Assembly: GCF_036181745.1 (NCBI RefSeq)
Contig: NZ_CP108080.1
Span: 5,521,501-5,585,500 of the forward strand
Direction of reading: 5' to 3'
Length of the DNA: 64,000 bases
From: Streptomyces sp. NBC_00259
Lineage (GTDB): Bacteria; Actinomycetota; Actinomycetes; Streptomycetales; Streptomycetaceae
The notes beneath the pieces were generated by a model. That model saw nothing but the letters and a program-made list of their open reading frames with translations. It made no database searches and had not been told where the DNA came from. Position numbers and translations under genes: made by a program. Within the stretch, counting starts at the first letter, position 1. Each line of letters starts with the position of its first letter. Shown here one piece after another: positions 27,067 to 35,908 of the stretch.

Positions 27067-27100
27067 CCCCTCGCTTGCCTCACGGCACGAGGGGTTTTTT
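27067..27100 (+). terminator. ilvB attenuator terminator
   Basis: CCCCTCG pairs with CGAGGGG over a 14-base loop and is followed directly by six T residues. This is a classic intrinsic terminator, unusual for the window, located between the leader peptide and ilvB. Confidence 0.8.
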
Positions 27101-27183
27101 GTTGCACTGGTACTTATCAAAACCCCGCAAAACCCCCAGCTTCGAGACCCGCAGAAACCCTCAGCTTCGAGAAGAGAATGCCG

Positions 27184-29064
27184 ATGACCGAGCAGGCCAC
27201 CGGGGCCCACCATCCGCAGCCGCGGGCCCGTACCGGCGGACAGACCACCGTCACCACCGAGCACGTCACGGGCGCGCAGTCCCTCATCCGCTCTCTCGAG
27301 GAAGTCGGGGCCGAGACGGTGTTCGGCATCCCCGGCGGCGCCATCCTCCCCGCCTACGACCCGCTGATGGACTCCTCCCGGGTGCGCCACATCCTGGTCC
27401 GTCACGAGCAGGGCGCCGGCCACGCCGCCACGGGCTACGCGCAGGCCACCGGCAGGGTCGGCGTGTGCATGGCCACCTCGGGTCCCGGCGCCACCAACCT
27501 GGTCACGCCGATCGCCGACGCCCACATGGACTCCGTCCCGCTGGTCGCGATCACCGGCCAGGTCGCGAGCAAGGCCATCGGCACGGACGCCTTCCAGGAG
27601 GCGGACATCTGCGGCATCACGATGCCGATCACCAAGCACAACTTCCTGGTCACCAAGGCCGAGGACATCCCGCGGACGATCGCCGAGGCCTTCCACATCG
27701 CCTCCACCGGCCGCCCCGGACCTGTCCTGGTCGACATCGCCAAGGACGCCCTCCAGGCGCAGACCACCTTCAGCTGGCCCCCGGTGACCGAGCTGCCGGG
27801 CTACCGGCCGGTCACCAAGCCGCACGCGAAGCAGATCCGCGAGGCCGCCAAGCTGATCACCCAGGCCAAGCGCCCGGTGCTGTACGTCGGCGGCGGCGTG
27901 CTCAAGGCCAATGCCACCGCCGAGCTGAAGGTCCTCGCCGAACTCACCAACGCCCCCGTCACCACCACCCTGATGGCGCTGGGCGCGTTCCCCGACAGCC
28001 ACCCGCTGCACGTGGGAATGCCGGGCATGCACGGTGCGGTCGCCGCCGTCACCGCGCTGCAGAAGGCCGACCTGATCGTCGCCCTCGGTGCCCGCTTCGA
28101 CGACCGGGTCACCGGAAAGCTGGACAGCTTCGCCCCGTACGCCAAGATCGTCCACGCCGACATCGACCCGGCCGAGATCGGCAAGAACCGCGCCGCGGAC
28201 GTCCCGATCGTCGGGGACGCCCGCGAGGTCATCGCCGACCTGGTCCAGGCCGTCCAGGCCGAGTACAGCGAGGGCAACGCCGGGGACTACAGCGCCTGGT
28301 GGCAGGACCTCAACCGCTGGCGCGAGACCTACCCCCTCGGCTACGACCTGCCGGACGACGGCAGCCTCTCGCCGCAGCAGGTCATCCAGCGCATCGGCCA
28401 GCTCGCCCCCGAGGGCACCATCTACGCGGCCGGCGTCGGCCAGCACCAGATGTGGGCCGCCCACTTCATCGACTACGAGAAGCCGGCCACCTGGCTGAAC
28501 TCCGGCGGCGCCGGGACCATGGGCTACGCCGTCCCGGCCGCCATGGGCGCCAAGGCCGGAATGCCGGACCGCACCGTCTGGGCGATCGACGGCGACGGCT
28601 GCTTCCAGATGACCAACCAGGAACTGGTCACCTGCGCGCTGAACGGCATCCCGATCAAGGTCGGGATCATCAACAACGGTGCGCTGGGCATGGTCCGCCA
28701 GTGGCAGACGCTGTTCTACAACGAGCGCTACTCCAGCACCGTCCTGCACTCCGACGAGACCGGCCACCGCACGACCGGCTCCCAGGTCGGCGCCAGCCAG
28801 ACGCCCCGCAAGGGCACCCGCGTCCCGGACTTCGTGAAGCTGGCCGAGGCCATGGGCTGTGTCGCCCTGCGCTGTGAGGACCCGGCCGATCTGGACAAGG
28901 TCATCGCCGAGGCCAACGCGATCAACGACCGCCCGGTCGTGGTCGACTTCATCGTCCACGAGGACGCCATGGTGTGGCCGATGGTCGCCGCCGGCACCTC
29001 CAACGACGAGGTCCTGGCCGCACGGGGCGTCCGCCCCGACTTCGGCGACAACGAAGACGACTGA
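27184..29064 (+). CDS. ilvB: Acetolactate synthase large subunit
   Basis: A ~626-residue thiamine-diphosphate enzyme that condenses two pyruvates, or pyruvate plus 2-ketobutyrate, in valine, leucine and isoleucine synthesis. The ThDP activation Glu is in VRHEQGAGHAATGYA, and the ThDP/Mg motif is GDGCFQMTNQELVTC. SGPGATNLVTPIADA and the C-terminal VWPMVAAG are typical. ATG 27178 is six bases upstream in frame, but AGAAGAGA is better spaced for 27184. It is followed 22 bases later by ilvN and is controlled by the attenuator at 26983-27100. Confidence 0.97.
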   Translation: MTEQATGAHHPQPRARTGGQTTVTTEHVTGAQSLIRSLEEVGAETVFGIPGGAILPAYDPLMDSSRVRHILVRHEQGAGHAATGYAQATGRVGVCMATSGPGATNLVTPIADAHMDSVPLVAITGQVASKAIGTDAFQEADICGITMPITKHNFLVTKAEDIPRTIAEAFHIASTGRPGPVLVDIAKDALQAQTTFSWPPVTELPGYRPVTKPHAKQIREAAKLITQAKRPVLYVGGGVLKANATAELKVLAELTNAPVTTTLMALGAFPDSHPLHVGMPGMHGAVAAVTALQKADLIVALGARFDDRVTGKLDSFAPYAKIVHADIDPAEIGKNRAADVPIVGDAREVIADLVQAVQAEYSEGNAGDYSAWWQDLNRWRETYPLGYDLPDDGSLSPQQVIQRIGQLAPEGTIYAAGVGQHQMWAAHFIDYEKPATWLNSGGAGTMGYAVPAAMGAKAGMPDRTVWAIDGDGCFQMTNQELVTCALNGIPIKVGIINNGALGMVRQWQTLFYNERYSSTVLHSDETGHRTTGSQVGASQTPRKGTRVPDFVKLAEAMGCVALRCEDPADLDKVIAEANAINDRPVVVDFIVHEDAMVWPMVAAGTSNDEVLAARGVRPDFGDNEDD

Positions 29065-29086
29065 GCGAGAGAGAGACACCCCGACC

Positions 29087-29611
29087 ATGTCCAAGCACAC
29101 GCTCTCCGTCCTGGTGGAGAACACCCCGGGCATCCTGGCCAGGATCGCCGCCCTGTTCTCCCGTCGCGGCTTCAACATCGACTCGCTCGCCGTCGGCGTC
29201 ACCGAGCACCCCGACATCTCCCGCATCACGATCGTGGTCAATGTCGAGGACCTGCCGCTGGAGCAGGTGACCAAGCAGCTCAACAAGCTGGTCAACGTCC
29301 TGAAGATCGTCGAACTCGAGCCCAGCGCCGCGATCCAGCGCGAGCTCGTCCTGGTGAAGGTCCGTGCCGACAACGAGACCCGCTCCCAGATCGTCGAGAT
29401 CGTCCAGCTCTTCCGCGCCAAGACCGTCGACGTCTCGCCCGAGGCCGTCACCATCGAGGCCACCGGATCGAGTGACAAGCTCGACGCCATGCTGAAGATG
29501 CTGGAGCAGTTCGGCATCAAGGAACTCGTCCAGTCCGGCACGATCGCCATAGGGCGTGGCGCCCGTTCCATCACGGACCGCAGCCTGCGCGCCCTCGACC
29601 GCAGCGCCTGA
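29087..29611 (+). CDS. ilvN: Acetolactate synthase small (regulatory) subunit
   Basis: A 174-residue regulatory subunit that confers valine feedback inhibition on IlvB. The N-terminal ACT domain is HTLSVLVENTPGILARIAAL with FSRRGFNIDSLAVG, and the C-terminal domain (ELVLVKVRADNETRSQIVEI) is complete. AGAGAGA lies upstream of the ATG. Three 14-bp tandem units start at its stop codon. Confidence 0.97.
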   Translation: MSKHTLSVLVENTPGILARIAALFSRRGFNIDSLAVGVTEHPDISRITIVVNVEDLPLEQVTKQLNKLVNVLKIVELEPSAAIQRELVLVKVRADNETRSQIVEIVQLFRAKTVDVSPEAVTIEATGSSDKLDAMLKMLEQFGIKELVQSGTIAIGRGARSITDRSLRALDRSA

Positions 29612-29650
29612 CCCGGCACGCCTGACCCGGCACGCCTGACCCGGCCCGCC
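29609..29650. repeat. Three tandem 14-bp units beginning at the ilvN stop codon
   Basis: Units TGACCCGGCACGCC, TGACCCGGCACGCC and TGACCCGGCCCGCC; the first TGA is the ilvN stop. Confidence 0.9.
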
Positions 29651-29794
29651 CGGCCGGCGCGCCACCCGGGCGGTGCCACCGGACGGTGCGACCAGCACCC
29701 GGTCGCACCGCCCGGATGGCGAGACCAGAAGACCCCCTCATCCCTCCCCGCCGTACGGTGGGATGCAACACCAGCACACCCAAGGAGAAACCCA

Positions 29795-30796
29795 GTGGCC
29801 GAGCTGTTCTACGACGACGACGCCGACCTGTCCATCATCCAGGGCCGCAAGGTCGCGGTCATCGGCTACGGCAGCCAGGGCCACGCCCACGCGCTGTCGC
29901 TGCGTGACTCCGGTGTGGACGTCCGCGTCGGTCTGCACGAGGGGTCCAAGTCCAAGGCCAAGGCCGAGGAGCAGGGCCTGCGCGTGGTGACGCCGTCGGA
30001 GGCCGCCGCCGAGGCCGACGTCATCATGATCCTGGTCCCGGACCCGATCCAGGCCCAGGTGTACGAGGAGTCCATCAAGGACAACCTGAAGGACGGCGAC
30101 GCCCTCTTCTTCGGTCACGGCCTGAACATCCGGTACGGCTTCATCAAGCCCCCCGCCGGTGTGGACGTCGCGCTCGTCGCCCCCAAGGGCCCGGGTCACC
30201 TGGTGCGCCGTCAGTACGAGGAGGGCCGCGGCGTTCCGTGCATCGCCGGTGTCGAGCAGGACGCGACGGGCAACGCCTTCGCGCTGGCGCTCTCGTACGC
30301 CAAGGGCATCGGCGGCACCCGCGCCGGCGTCATCAAGACCACCTTCACCGAGGAGACCGAGACCGACCTGTTCGGTGAGCAGGCCGTCCTGTGCGGTGGC
30401 ACCTCCGCGCTGGTCAAGGCGGGCTTCGAGACCCTGGTCGAGGCCGGCTACCAGCCCGAGATCGCGTACTTCGAGTGCCTGCACGAGCTGAAGCTGATCG
30501 TGGACCTCATGTACGAGGGCGGCCTGGAGAAGATGCGCTGGTCGGTCTCCGAGACCGCCGAGTGGGGCGACTACGTCACCGGCCCGCGGATCATCACGGA
30601 CCAGACCAAGGCCGAGATGAAGAAGGTCCTCGCCGAGATCCAGGACGGCACGTTCGCCAAGAACTGGATGGACGAGTACCACGGCGGTCTGAAGAAGTAC
30701 AACGAGTACAAGACGCAGGACGAGAACCACCTCCTGGAGACCACGGGCAAGGAGCTGCGCAAGCTCATGAGCTGGGTCGACAACGAGGAGGCGTAA
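29795..30796 (+). CDS. ilvC: Ketol-acid reductoisomerase (class I)
   Basis: A 333-residue NADPH-dependent enzyme that isomerises and reduces acetolactate and acetohydroxybutyrate. The Rossmann motif is VAVIGYGSQGHAHALSLRDS, and the phosphate-binding Ser/Lys residues in the following HEGSKSKAKA loop suit NADPH. Metal-binding Asp and Glu residues are seen in ETETDLFGEQ and YFECLHELKLIVDLMYEGG. The length is that of the short class I form. AAGGAG precedes the GTG start. It ends the ilvBNC set; the 183-base gap from ilvN leaves room for a separate promoter. Confidence 0.97.
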   Translation: MAELFYDDDADLSIIQGRKVAVIGYGSQGHAHALSLRDSGVDVRVGLHEGSKSKAKAEEQGLRVVTPSEAAAEADVIMILVPDPIQAQVYEESIKDNLKDGDALFFGHGLNIRYGFIKPPAGVDVALVAPKGPGHLVRRQYEEGRGVPCIAGVEQDATGNAFALALSYAKGIGGTRAGVIKTTFTEETETDLFGEQAVLCGGTSALVKAGFETLVEAGYQPEIAYFECLHELKLIVDLMYEGGLEKMRWSVSETAEWGDYVTGPRIITDQTKAEMKKVLAEIQDGTFAKNWMDEYHGGLKKYNEYKTQDENHLLETTGKELRKLMSWVDNEEA

Positions 30797-30802
30797 GCCC
30801 CG

Positions 30803-30832
30803 GTGCGGCGGGTCCTTCGGGGCCCGCCGCAC
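30803..30832 (+). terminator. ilvC terminator
   Basis: GTGCGGCGGG pairs with CCCGCCGCAC across a 10-base loop, six bases after the stop. Confidence 0.8.
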
Positions 30833-30955
30833 GTCGTTCGGACGGTCCCCGGATCCGTCCCCCTGGAGCCCGCGCGGTTCAGGAACCGCCGTTGGACACC
30901 AAGTCCAACCCGGACGGGTGATCCTTCCGCCAAGGCGGAGAACCAGCCGCTCAGC

Positions 30956-30969
30956 ACCACTAGAGTGGT
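30956..30969. promoter_or_regulatory. Palindrome with embedded TAGAGT upstream of serA
   Basis: ACCACT-AG-AGTGGT is a perfect 14-bp inverted repeat whose centre contains TAGAGT, a plausible -10 element, ~115 bases before serA. It may be a promoter with an overlapping operator. Confidence 0.4.
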
Positions 30970-31083
30970 CAGTACATACGCGTCAGGTCAGGCCCACAGC
31001 GTCGTGCGTCTTCCACGCGGCTAGCCCCTCCACCGCCAGCGGCCGTCGGGACGGCCGTCCGCATTGGACCAGTGAGGACTCAC

Positions 31084-32685
31084 GTGAGCACTGCGCCCCG
31101 TAAACCCGTTGTACTCATTGCCGAAGAGCTGTCGCCCGCCACCGTGGACGCGCTCGGCCCGGACTTCGAGATCCGGCACTGCAACGGCGCGGACCGCGCC
31201 GAGCTGATCCCTGCCATCGCCGATGTCGACGCGATCCTGGTCCGCTCCGCCACCAAGGTCGACGCCGAGGCGATCGCCGCCGCCAAGAAGCTCAGGGTCG
31301 TCGCCCGCGCCGGTGTCGGACTGGACAACGTGGACGTCTCCTCCGCCACCAAGGCCGGCGTGATGGTCGTCAACGCGCCGACGTCCAACATCGTGACCGC
31401 CGCCGAGCTCGCCTGCGGTCTGCTCGTCGCCACCGCGCGCAACATCCCGCAGGCCAACACCGCGCTGAAGAACGGCGAGTGGAAGCGCTCCAAGTACACC
31501 GGCGTGGAGCTCAGCGAGAAGACCCTCGGTGTCGTCGGCCTCGGCCGGATCGGTGTGCTGGTCGCCCAGCGGATGTCCGCCTTCGGGATGAAGATCGTCG
31601 CGTACGACCCCTACGTACAGCCCGCGCGTGCCGCGCAGATGGGCGTCAAGCTGCTGACGCTGGACGAGCTGCTGGAGGTCTCGGACTTCATCACCGTCCA
31701 CCTCCCCAAGACGCCCGAGACGCTCGGCCTGATCGGTGACGAGGCGCTGCACAAGGTCAAGCCGACCGTCCGCATCGTCAACGCCGCGCGCGGCGGGATC
31801 GTCGACGAGGAGGCGCTGTACTCGGCGCTCAAGGAGGGCCGGGTCGCGGGCGCGGGCCTCGACGTGTACGCGAAGGAGCCGTGCACCGACTCCCCGCTGT
31901 TCCAGTTCGACCAGGTCGTCTGCACCCCGCACCTCGGCGCTTCCACCGACGAGGCCCAGGAGAAGGCCGGTATCTCGGTCGCCACGTCGGTACGTCTCGC
32001 GCTCGCCGGTGAGCTGGTCCCGGACGCGGTCAACGTCCAGGGCGGAGTCATCGCCGAGGACGTGCGCCCGGGTCTGCCGCTCGCCGAGAAGCTCGGCCGG
32101 ATCTTCACCGCGCTGGCGGGCGAGGTCGCGGTCCGTCTCGACGTCGAGGTCTACGGCGAGATCACCCAGCACGATGTGAAGGTGCTCGAACTGTCCGCGC
32201 TGAAGGGCGTGTTCGAGGACGTGATCGACGAGACCGTGTCGTACGTGAACGCGCCGCTGTTCGCGCAGGAGCGCGGTGTCGAGGTCCGTCTCACCACCAG
32301 CTCCGAGTCCCCGGACCACCGCAATGTGGTGACCGTGCGCGGCACGCTCTCCGACGGCGAGGAGGTCGCGGTCTCCGGCACGCTGGCCGGGCCCAAGCAC
32401 CTGCAGAAGATCGTCGCCGTGGGTGACTACGACATCGACCTGGCGCTGGCCGACCACATGGTCGTGGCGCGCTACGAGGACCGCCCGGGTGTCGTCGGCA
32501 CGGTCGGCCGGATCCTCGGCGAGGCCGGGCTCAACATCGCGGGCATGCAGGTCGCGCGGCAGGAGGAGGGCGGCGAGGCGCTGGTCGTGCTGACCGTCGA
32601 CGACACCGTGCCGCAGCCCGTGCTGAACGAGATCGCCGAGGAGATCGGTGCGACGTCGGCCCGTTCGGTGAATCTGACCGACTGA
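31084..32685 (+). CDS. serA: D-3-phosphoglycerate dehydrogenase (long form)
   Basis: A 533-residue enzyme of serine synthesis that oxidises 3-phosphoglycerate to phosphohydroxypyruvate. Visible are the Rossmann motif LGVVGLGRIGVLVAQR, catalytic Arg (NAARGGIVDEEAL), Glu (AKEPCTDSPLFQ) and His (VCTPHLGASTDEA), then the intervening (ASB) domain and a C-terminal ACT domain (RPGVVGTVGRILGEAGLNIA) that would bind serine. This is the mycobacterial-type long form. GTG 31084 is chosen because GAGGA sits five bases upstream. Confidence 0.97.
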   Translation: MSTAPRKPVVLIAEELSPATVDALGPDFEIRHCNGADRAELIPAIADVDAILVRSATKVDAEAIAAAKKLRVVARAGVGLDNVDVSSATKAGVMVVNAPTSNIVTAAELACGLLVATARNIPQANTALKNGEWKRSKYTGVELSEKTLGVVGLGRIGVLVAQRMSAFGMKIVAYDPYVQPARAAQMGVKLLTLDELLEVSDFITVHLPKTPETLGLIGDEALHKVKPTVRIVNAARGGIVDEEALYSALKEGRVAGAGLDVYAKEPCTDSPLFQFDQVVCTPHLGASTDEAQEKAGISVATSVRLALAGELVPDAVNVQGGVIAEDVRPGLPLAEKLGRIFTALAGEVAVRLDVEVYGEITQHDVKVLELSALKGVFEDVIDETVSYVNAPLFAQERGVEVRLTTSSESPDHRNVVTVRGTLSDGEEVAVSGTLAGPKHLQKIVAVGDYDIDLALADHMVVARYEDRPGVVGTVGRILGEAGLNIAGMQVARQEEGGEALVVLTVDDTVPQPVLNEIAEEIGATSARSVNLTD

Positions 32686-32711
32686 CGCCGGGGTCTCGGC
32701 CCGTCGACACC

Positions 32712-32764
32712 CGTACCCACCCCGTGAACGCTTCTGTGCTGGGCGCGTTCGAGGGGTGGGTACG
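32712..32764 (+). terminator. serA terminator
   Basis: CGTACCCACCCC pairs with its complement, and an inner GAACGC/GCGTTC stem lies above a small internal loop. Confidence 0.75.
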
Positions 32765-32814
32765 CCGCGTTCAGAGGCCCTGAGGGCGATCATGGTGTGG
32801 CCGGCGCCGGGAAC

Positions 32815-32839
32815 GGCCCCGCACATGACGTGCGGGGCC
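32815..32839 (-). terminator. Terminator of the minus-strand secreted-protein operon
   Basis: GGCCCCGCAC pairs with GTGCGGGGCC over a 5-base loop, 16 bases past the stop of the last gene. Confidence 0.8.
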
Positions 32840-32855
32840 GGCTGGGCGGGGGTGT

Positions 32856-33236
32856 TCAGCAGCCCATGGCCCAGGTGTGGGAGTCGCCGTTGTCGTTGGC
32901 CGCACCGTTGTAGTTGACCTCCTGGCCCGGAGCCAGACAGATCGTCATGTGCCCGCCCAGATTGGCACTTGAGTACACCTTGACGTGGTCCTTGATGCCG
33001 GGGCCGGAGATGCCGTGGTTCGCCCACGAGGAGTCCTCGTCGGCGATCCAGCTCTCCCACCAGTGGTCGTCGCCCGACCAGTTGGCGCGCTGTCCGCTGA
33101 AGTCCGCGTTCTCCCAGGTGCAGAACTCCCCGCTCGGGCAGTCGGCGGCCCCGGCCGGCGAGGCGGCCGCGGCGAGAGCGCCGGCGAGCAGAAGGACGGC
33201 GGTCGCGGCGGAGGCGAGGGTGCGCTTCACGGTCAT
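32856..33236 (-). CDS. Secreted peptidase-inhibitor-I36-like (beta/gamma-crystallin-like) protein
   Basis: A 126-residue exported protein. A Sec signal (MTVKRTLASAATAVLLLAG ending near ASPAGAA) precedes a ~95-residue mature domain with four cysteines (CPSGEFCTW, TICLAPG, MGC). DCPSGEFCTWENADFSG is typical of actinobacterial family I36 inhibitors related to SMI of S. nigrescens. Its ATG overlaps the stop of the upstream lipoprotein gene (ATGA), so it is translated as the third gene of an operon. An extracellular protease-inhibitory or structural role is plausible, not shown. Confidence 0.8.
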   Translation of the reverse strand: MTVKRTLASAATAVLLLAGALAAAASPAGAADCPSGEFCTWENADFSGQRANWSGDDHWWESWIADEDSSWANHGISGPGIKDHVKVYSSANLGGHMTICLAPGQEVNYNGAANDNGDSHTWAMGC

Positions 33237-33910
33237 GGAGTGGGAAAGCCTTTCTCTGTGGTGTTCCTCTGGAGATGCGCGGAGGAGAGCTCCGCCGCGC
33301 GATGCAGTGCGCGGGTGCGCAGCCGCGTATAGGCGTCCAGCTGGTCGCGCCGCAGGGCGCGGACCTCGGCCAGCCGGGCGGGTTCGAGCCGGGCCTCCAC
33401 GTCGGCCAACCCGCTCTCCCGCGCGCAGTGGCCGGCGGTGGACGACGCGGTGCAGCGGGTGAACCGCGCGAGGGCGGCGCGATGGGCCGGATCGGTCCGC
33501 ATCCGCGCCCCGGCCTCCGTACGCACGTTGTTGTAGGTCACCTGAGCCCGGAACCAGCGGCGCTGGTCGCCGTAGAGGGCGCGCTGGGCGGAGGCCAGAC
33601 AGCCGTCGGTGTGGGCGCTGACGGTGTGGCCGCCGGGGAGGGTGAGGGACAGCTCGGCCGGGCCGGTGCCGAAGAGGGCCGCCTGGAGCCGCCTGCCCTC
33701 GGCGGGGGACGCGGGTCTCGGGCCGGTGGTGCTCAGCCCCTGGTCGGCCAGGCAGCGGGACACCAGAACCTGCTGGGCGGACCGGATGAGGTCGTCCCTG
33801 GCCCGCTCGGTCGTGGGCAGGGCGGGCCCGGAGGGCCCCGTGGCACAGCCCGACAGGCCCGACAGGACGAGCGCCGCGGTGACGGCGCCCGCCGTGCGGA
33901 GAGCGCTCAC
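33233..33910 (-). CDS. Hypothetical lipoprotein
   Basis: A 225-residue predicted lipoprotein: signal MSALRTAGAVTAALVLSGLS with lipobox LSGC. The mature part is alanine/arginine-rich and helical, with a conserved-looking segment QQVLVSRCLADQGLSTTGP and further cysteines (DGCLASA, FTRCTASSTAGHCARESGL). It is the middle gene of a three-gene minus-strand operon, three bases after the upstream gene and overlapping the next. I do not recognise a function. Confidence 0.75.
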   Translation of the reverse strand: MSALRTAGAVTAALVLSGLSGCATGPSGPALPTTERARDDLIRSAQQVLVSRCLADQGLSTTGPRPASPAEGRRLQAALFGTGPAELSLTLPGGHTVSAHTDGCLASAQRALYGDQRRWFRAQVTYNNVRTEAGARMRTDPAHRAALARFTRCTASSTAGHCARESGLADVEARLEPARLAEVRALRRDQLDAYTRLRTRALHRAAELSSAHLQRNTTEKGFPTP

Positions 33911-33913
33911 GGG

Positions 33914-34297
33914 TCAGCCGGCCTCGCAGCCCTGGTTCGTGTCGGCGACCCCGTCGATCCGGGAGCCCCAGGACCAGTTGTCGCTGTAGTCGTACGCGCG
34001 GATCAGCCGGGCGTAGCAGGTGCCGCGGGCCCAGTCGATCGCGTACACGTCGCGGTTGAGGTCCGAGCGGAAGGACACCGCCTTGTCGTGCAGGAACTCG
34101 GGAACGTCCGCATAGCCCGGTGGGCCGTAGCACCATCCGGTGCCGTGCTGTCCGGCCCCGGTCCAGAAGCACACCTGCCCGGGGGCGTGCGCGGCCGGGG
34201 GCCCGGCGGCGTGCGCGGCCGCGGCCGGGGCGGGGAGGAGCGCCGGGACGAGGGCGGCGAGGGCGGCGGCTGCGGGCATGGCGAGTCTGCGGAGCAT
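33914..34297 (-). CDS. Secreted I36-like small protein
   Basis: A 127-residue exported protein starting at ATG 34297 (CGGGAG upstream), with a Sec signal rich in alanine (AMPAAAALAALVPALL) and a mature domain beginning near the His-Ala repeats. VCFWTGAGQHGTGWCYGPPG and CYARLIRAYDYSDNWSW place it near the I36/crystallin-like secreted family. It is the first gene of the operon with the lipoprotein and the second I36-like protein. Function in the envelope or medium is inferred from the signal peptide only. Confidence 0.72.
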   Translation of the reverse strand: MLRRLAMPAAAALAALVPALLPAPAAAAHAAGPPAAHAPGQVCFWTGAGQHGTGWCYGPPGYADVPEFLHDKAVSFRSDLNRDVYAIDWARGTCYARLIRAYDYSDNWSWGSRIDGVADTNQGCEAG

Positions 34298-34451
34298 GAC
34301 GACTCCCGGTGTGCGGTGGAGGAGGTCCCCGTCCAAGGGCGACGGGGGTGCGATGGACGCGATCAAGCTGCCCTGCCCCGATCACCGCCATGCGTCATTC
34401 ACCCGAAGGGGTACGCGACCGCCGGAAGGAGCGTTTCTGCAGGTCACGGGC

Positions 34452-35858
34452 TCAGAGACGTACGGCCTTCAGCGCCATGTGCAGCAGCAGCCGGTCCTCG
34501 CCCTCGTCCAGATCGAGGCCAGTGAGCTGCTCGACCCGGGAGAGCCGGTAGTAGAGGGTCTGGCGGTGGATGCCGAGGGCGGAGGCGGCGCGGCCCGCCT
34601 GGCCCGCACAGTCGAGGAACACCTCTGCCGTGCGGGCGAGTTCGGCATGGGCCGGGCCGAGCAGGGGGGCGGTCGCGGGGTCCGGCGAGGGCGCCGGAGG
34701 GAGCGCGGTGAGCAGCCGGTACGGGCCGATCGACGCCCAGTCGGCGATCGGCCCGAGCCGGGGCTCGGCCCGAGCGGCGCGGGCGGCGGAGGCGGCCTCG
34801 CGCCATGAGGTGCTGAGATCACCGATGCCGCGCCGGGGGAGTGCGATGCCCGCGACGGCGGGCCCTGCGGATGCGGACCCCGCGGACCCCGTGGTGCCGG
34901 ACAGCCGGCCGGCCGCGGTCACGGCGGGAGCGAGCACATCGGTGGCGCGCAGCCGCACGAGCACGGCGAGCGCATGGCCGCCGTCCTCGGTGTCGGACGG
35001 CTGCGCTTCGGCGGCCCTCGCGCCGCTGTGGTTGCCCGCCCGGGACGCGCCCGTCCCCGTCCCCCCTCCTGCCGCCTCCCCGCCGGAGGCCCCACGACCG
35101 GTCCTGCCGCCGTGCCCGGTCGCGCCCGGGCCCGTCGCCTCGCCGCCCGGCTGCCTGCGACCGGCCGCGCCGCCGCCCGTACCGGACCTGGTGTCACCCG
35201 GAGAGCCGTACGCAACGGCGGCCGTCGGCCACAGCCACGGAACCGTGCACAGCGCCGACGCCCCCGCGACCGTGCGCGCCGACGGGGCCTCACCGGACGG
35301 CCACGGCGCCACGCACACCACCGCGTGCAGCCCGTCCGCGTCCGGGCCCAGCGCCGTGCGGAGGGCCGCGAGGGCCATGTCGTACTGCCAGCCGCGTTCG
35401 GCGGTCAGCACCGCGCGGAACTCGCGGGACAGATCAGTGCCCGCCCGCTCCTCGTCGGCGAGCAGCAGGCCGATCCGGTCGGTCACCTCCATCGCCGCGG
35501 ACAGCTGTTCATGGGTCGGCCCGGGGTCGGCGTCGAGCAGCCAGACGTAGCCGAGGACGATCGCGCGATGGCGGACCGGCAGACAGATCCGGTCGCGGAA
35601 GACCCCCGCCTCCGGGGCCGCCGGGATCCGCACCGGGCCGGTCGCCCGTGCGATGCCGAAGCCCTCGAACCAGGCCCGGACCGCCGGTGTCGACTTCCTG
35701 GTGAGGATCGAACGCGTGCGGACGGGGTCCATGGCGCTGTCGTCGTCGCTGTCGTGCGCGCCGAAGGCGATCAGTTCGAAGTCCCGGTTCTCCAGGGTCG
35801 CTGGGGCGCCGAGCAGCCCGGAGATCTCGTCGACAAGGTCCTGGTAATCGCCCTTCAC
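34452..35858 (-). CDS. PucR/CdaR-type transcriptional regulator, divergent from proline catabolism
   Basis: A ~468-residue regulator. The N-terminal ~150 residues resemble a sensory GAF/PucR domain (SKLLDEISGLLG-like opening, LPVRHRAIVLGYVWLLD). A glycine/alanine-rich disordered insert follows. The C-terminal PucR helix-turn-helix reads FLDCAGQAGRAASALGIHRQ then TLYYRLSRVEQLTG. GTG 35858 is the best start. It faces the proline dehydrogenase gene across a divergent region with a 22-bp inverted repeat, so proline-responsive control of putB/pruA is the likely job, by analogy with PutR-type activators. Confidence 0.82.
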   Translation of the reverse strand: MKGDYQDLVDEISGLLGAPATLENRDFELIAFGAHDSDDDSAMDPVRTRSILTRKSTPAVRAWFEGFGIARATGPVRIPAAPEAGVFRDRICLPVRHRAIVLGYVWLLDADPGPTHEQLSAAMEVTDRIGLLLADEERAGTDLSREFRAVLTAERGWQYDMALAALRTALGPDADGLHAVVCVAPWPSGEAPSARTVAGASALCTVPWLWPTAAVAYGSPGDTRSGTGGGAAGRRQPGGEATGPGATGHGGRTGRGASGGEAAGGGTGTGASRAGNHSGARAAEAQPSDTEDGGHALAVLVRLRATDVLAPAVTAAGRLSGTTGSAGSASAGPAVAGIALPRRGIGDLSTSWREAASAARAARAEPRLGPIADWASIGPYRLLTALPPAPSPDPATAPLLGPAHAELARTAEVFLDCAGQAGRAASALGIHRQTLYYRLSRVEQLTGLDLDEGEDRLLLHMALKAVRL

Positions 35859-35886
35859 CCGGACATTCTCGCACCGGTCGGGCGCC

Positions 35887-35908
35887 TCTTCAGACAAATG
35901 TCTGAAGA
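35887..35908. promoter_or_regulatory. 22-bp perfect inverted repeat between the PucR-type gene and proline dehydrogenase
   Basis: Arms TCTTCAGACA and TGTCTGAAGA flank a central AA. The site lies 29 bases upstream of the regulator start and ~134 bases before proline dehydrogenase, as expected for an operator bound by the regulator. Confidence 0.65.
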
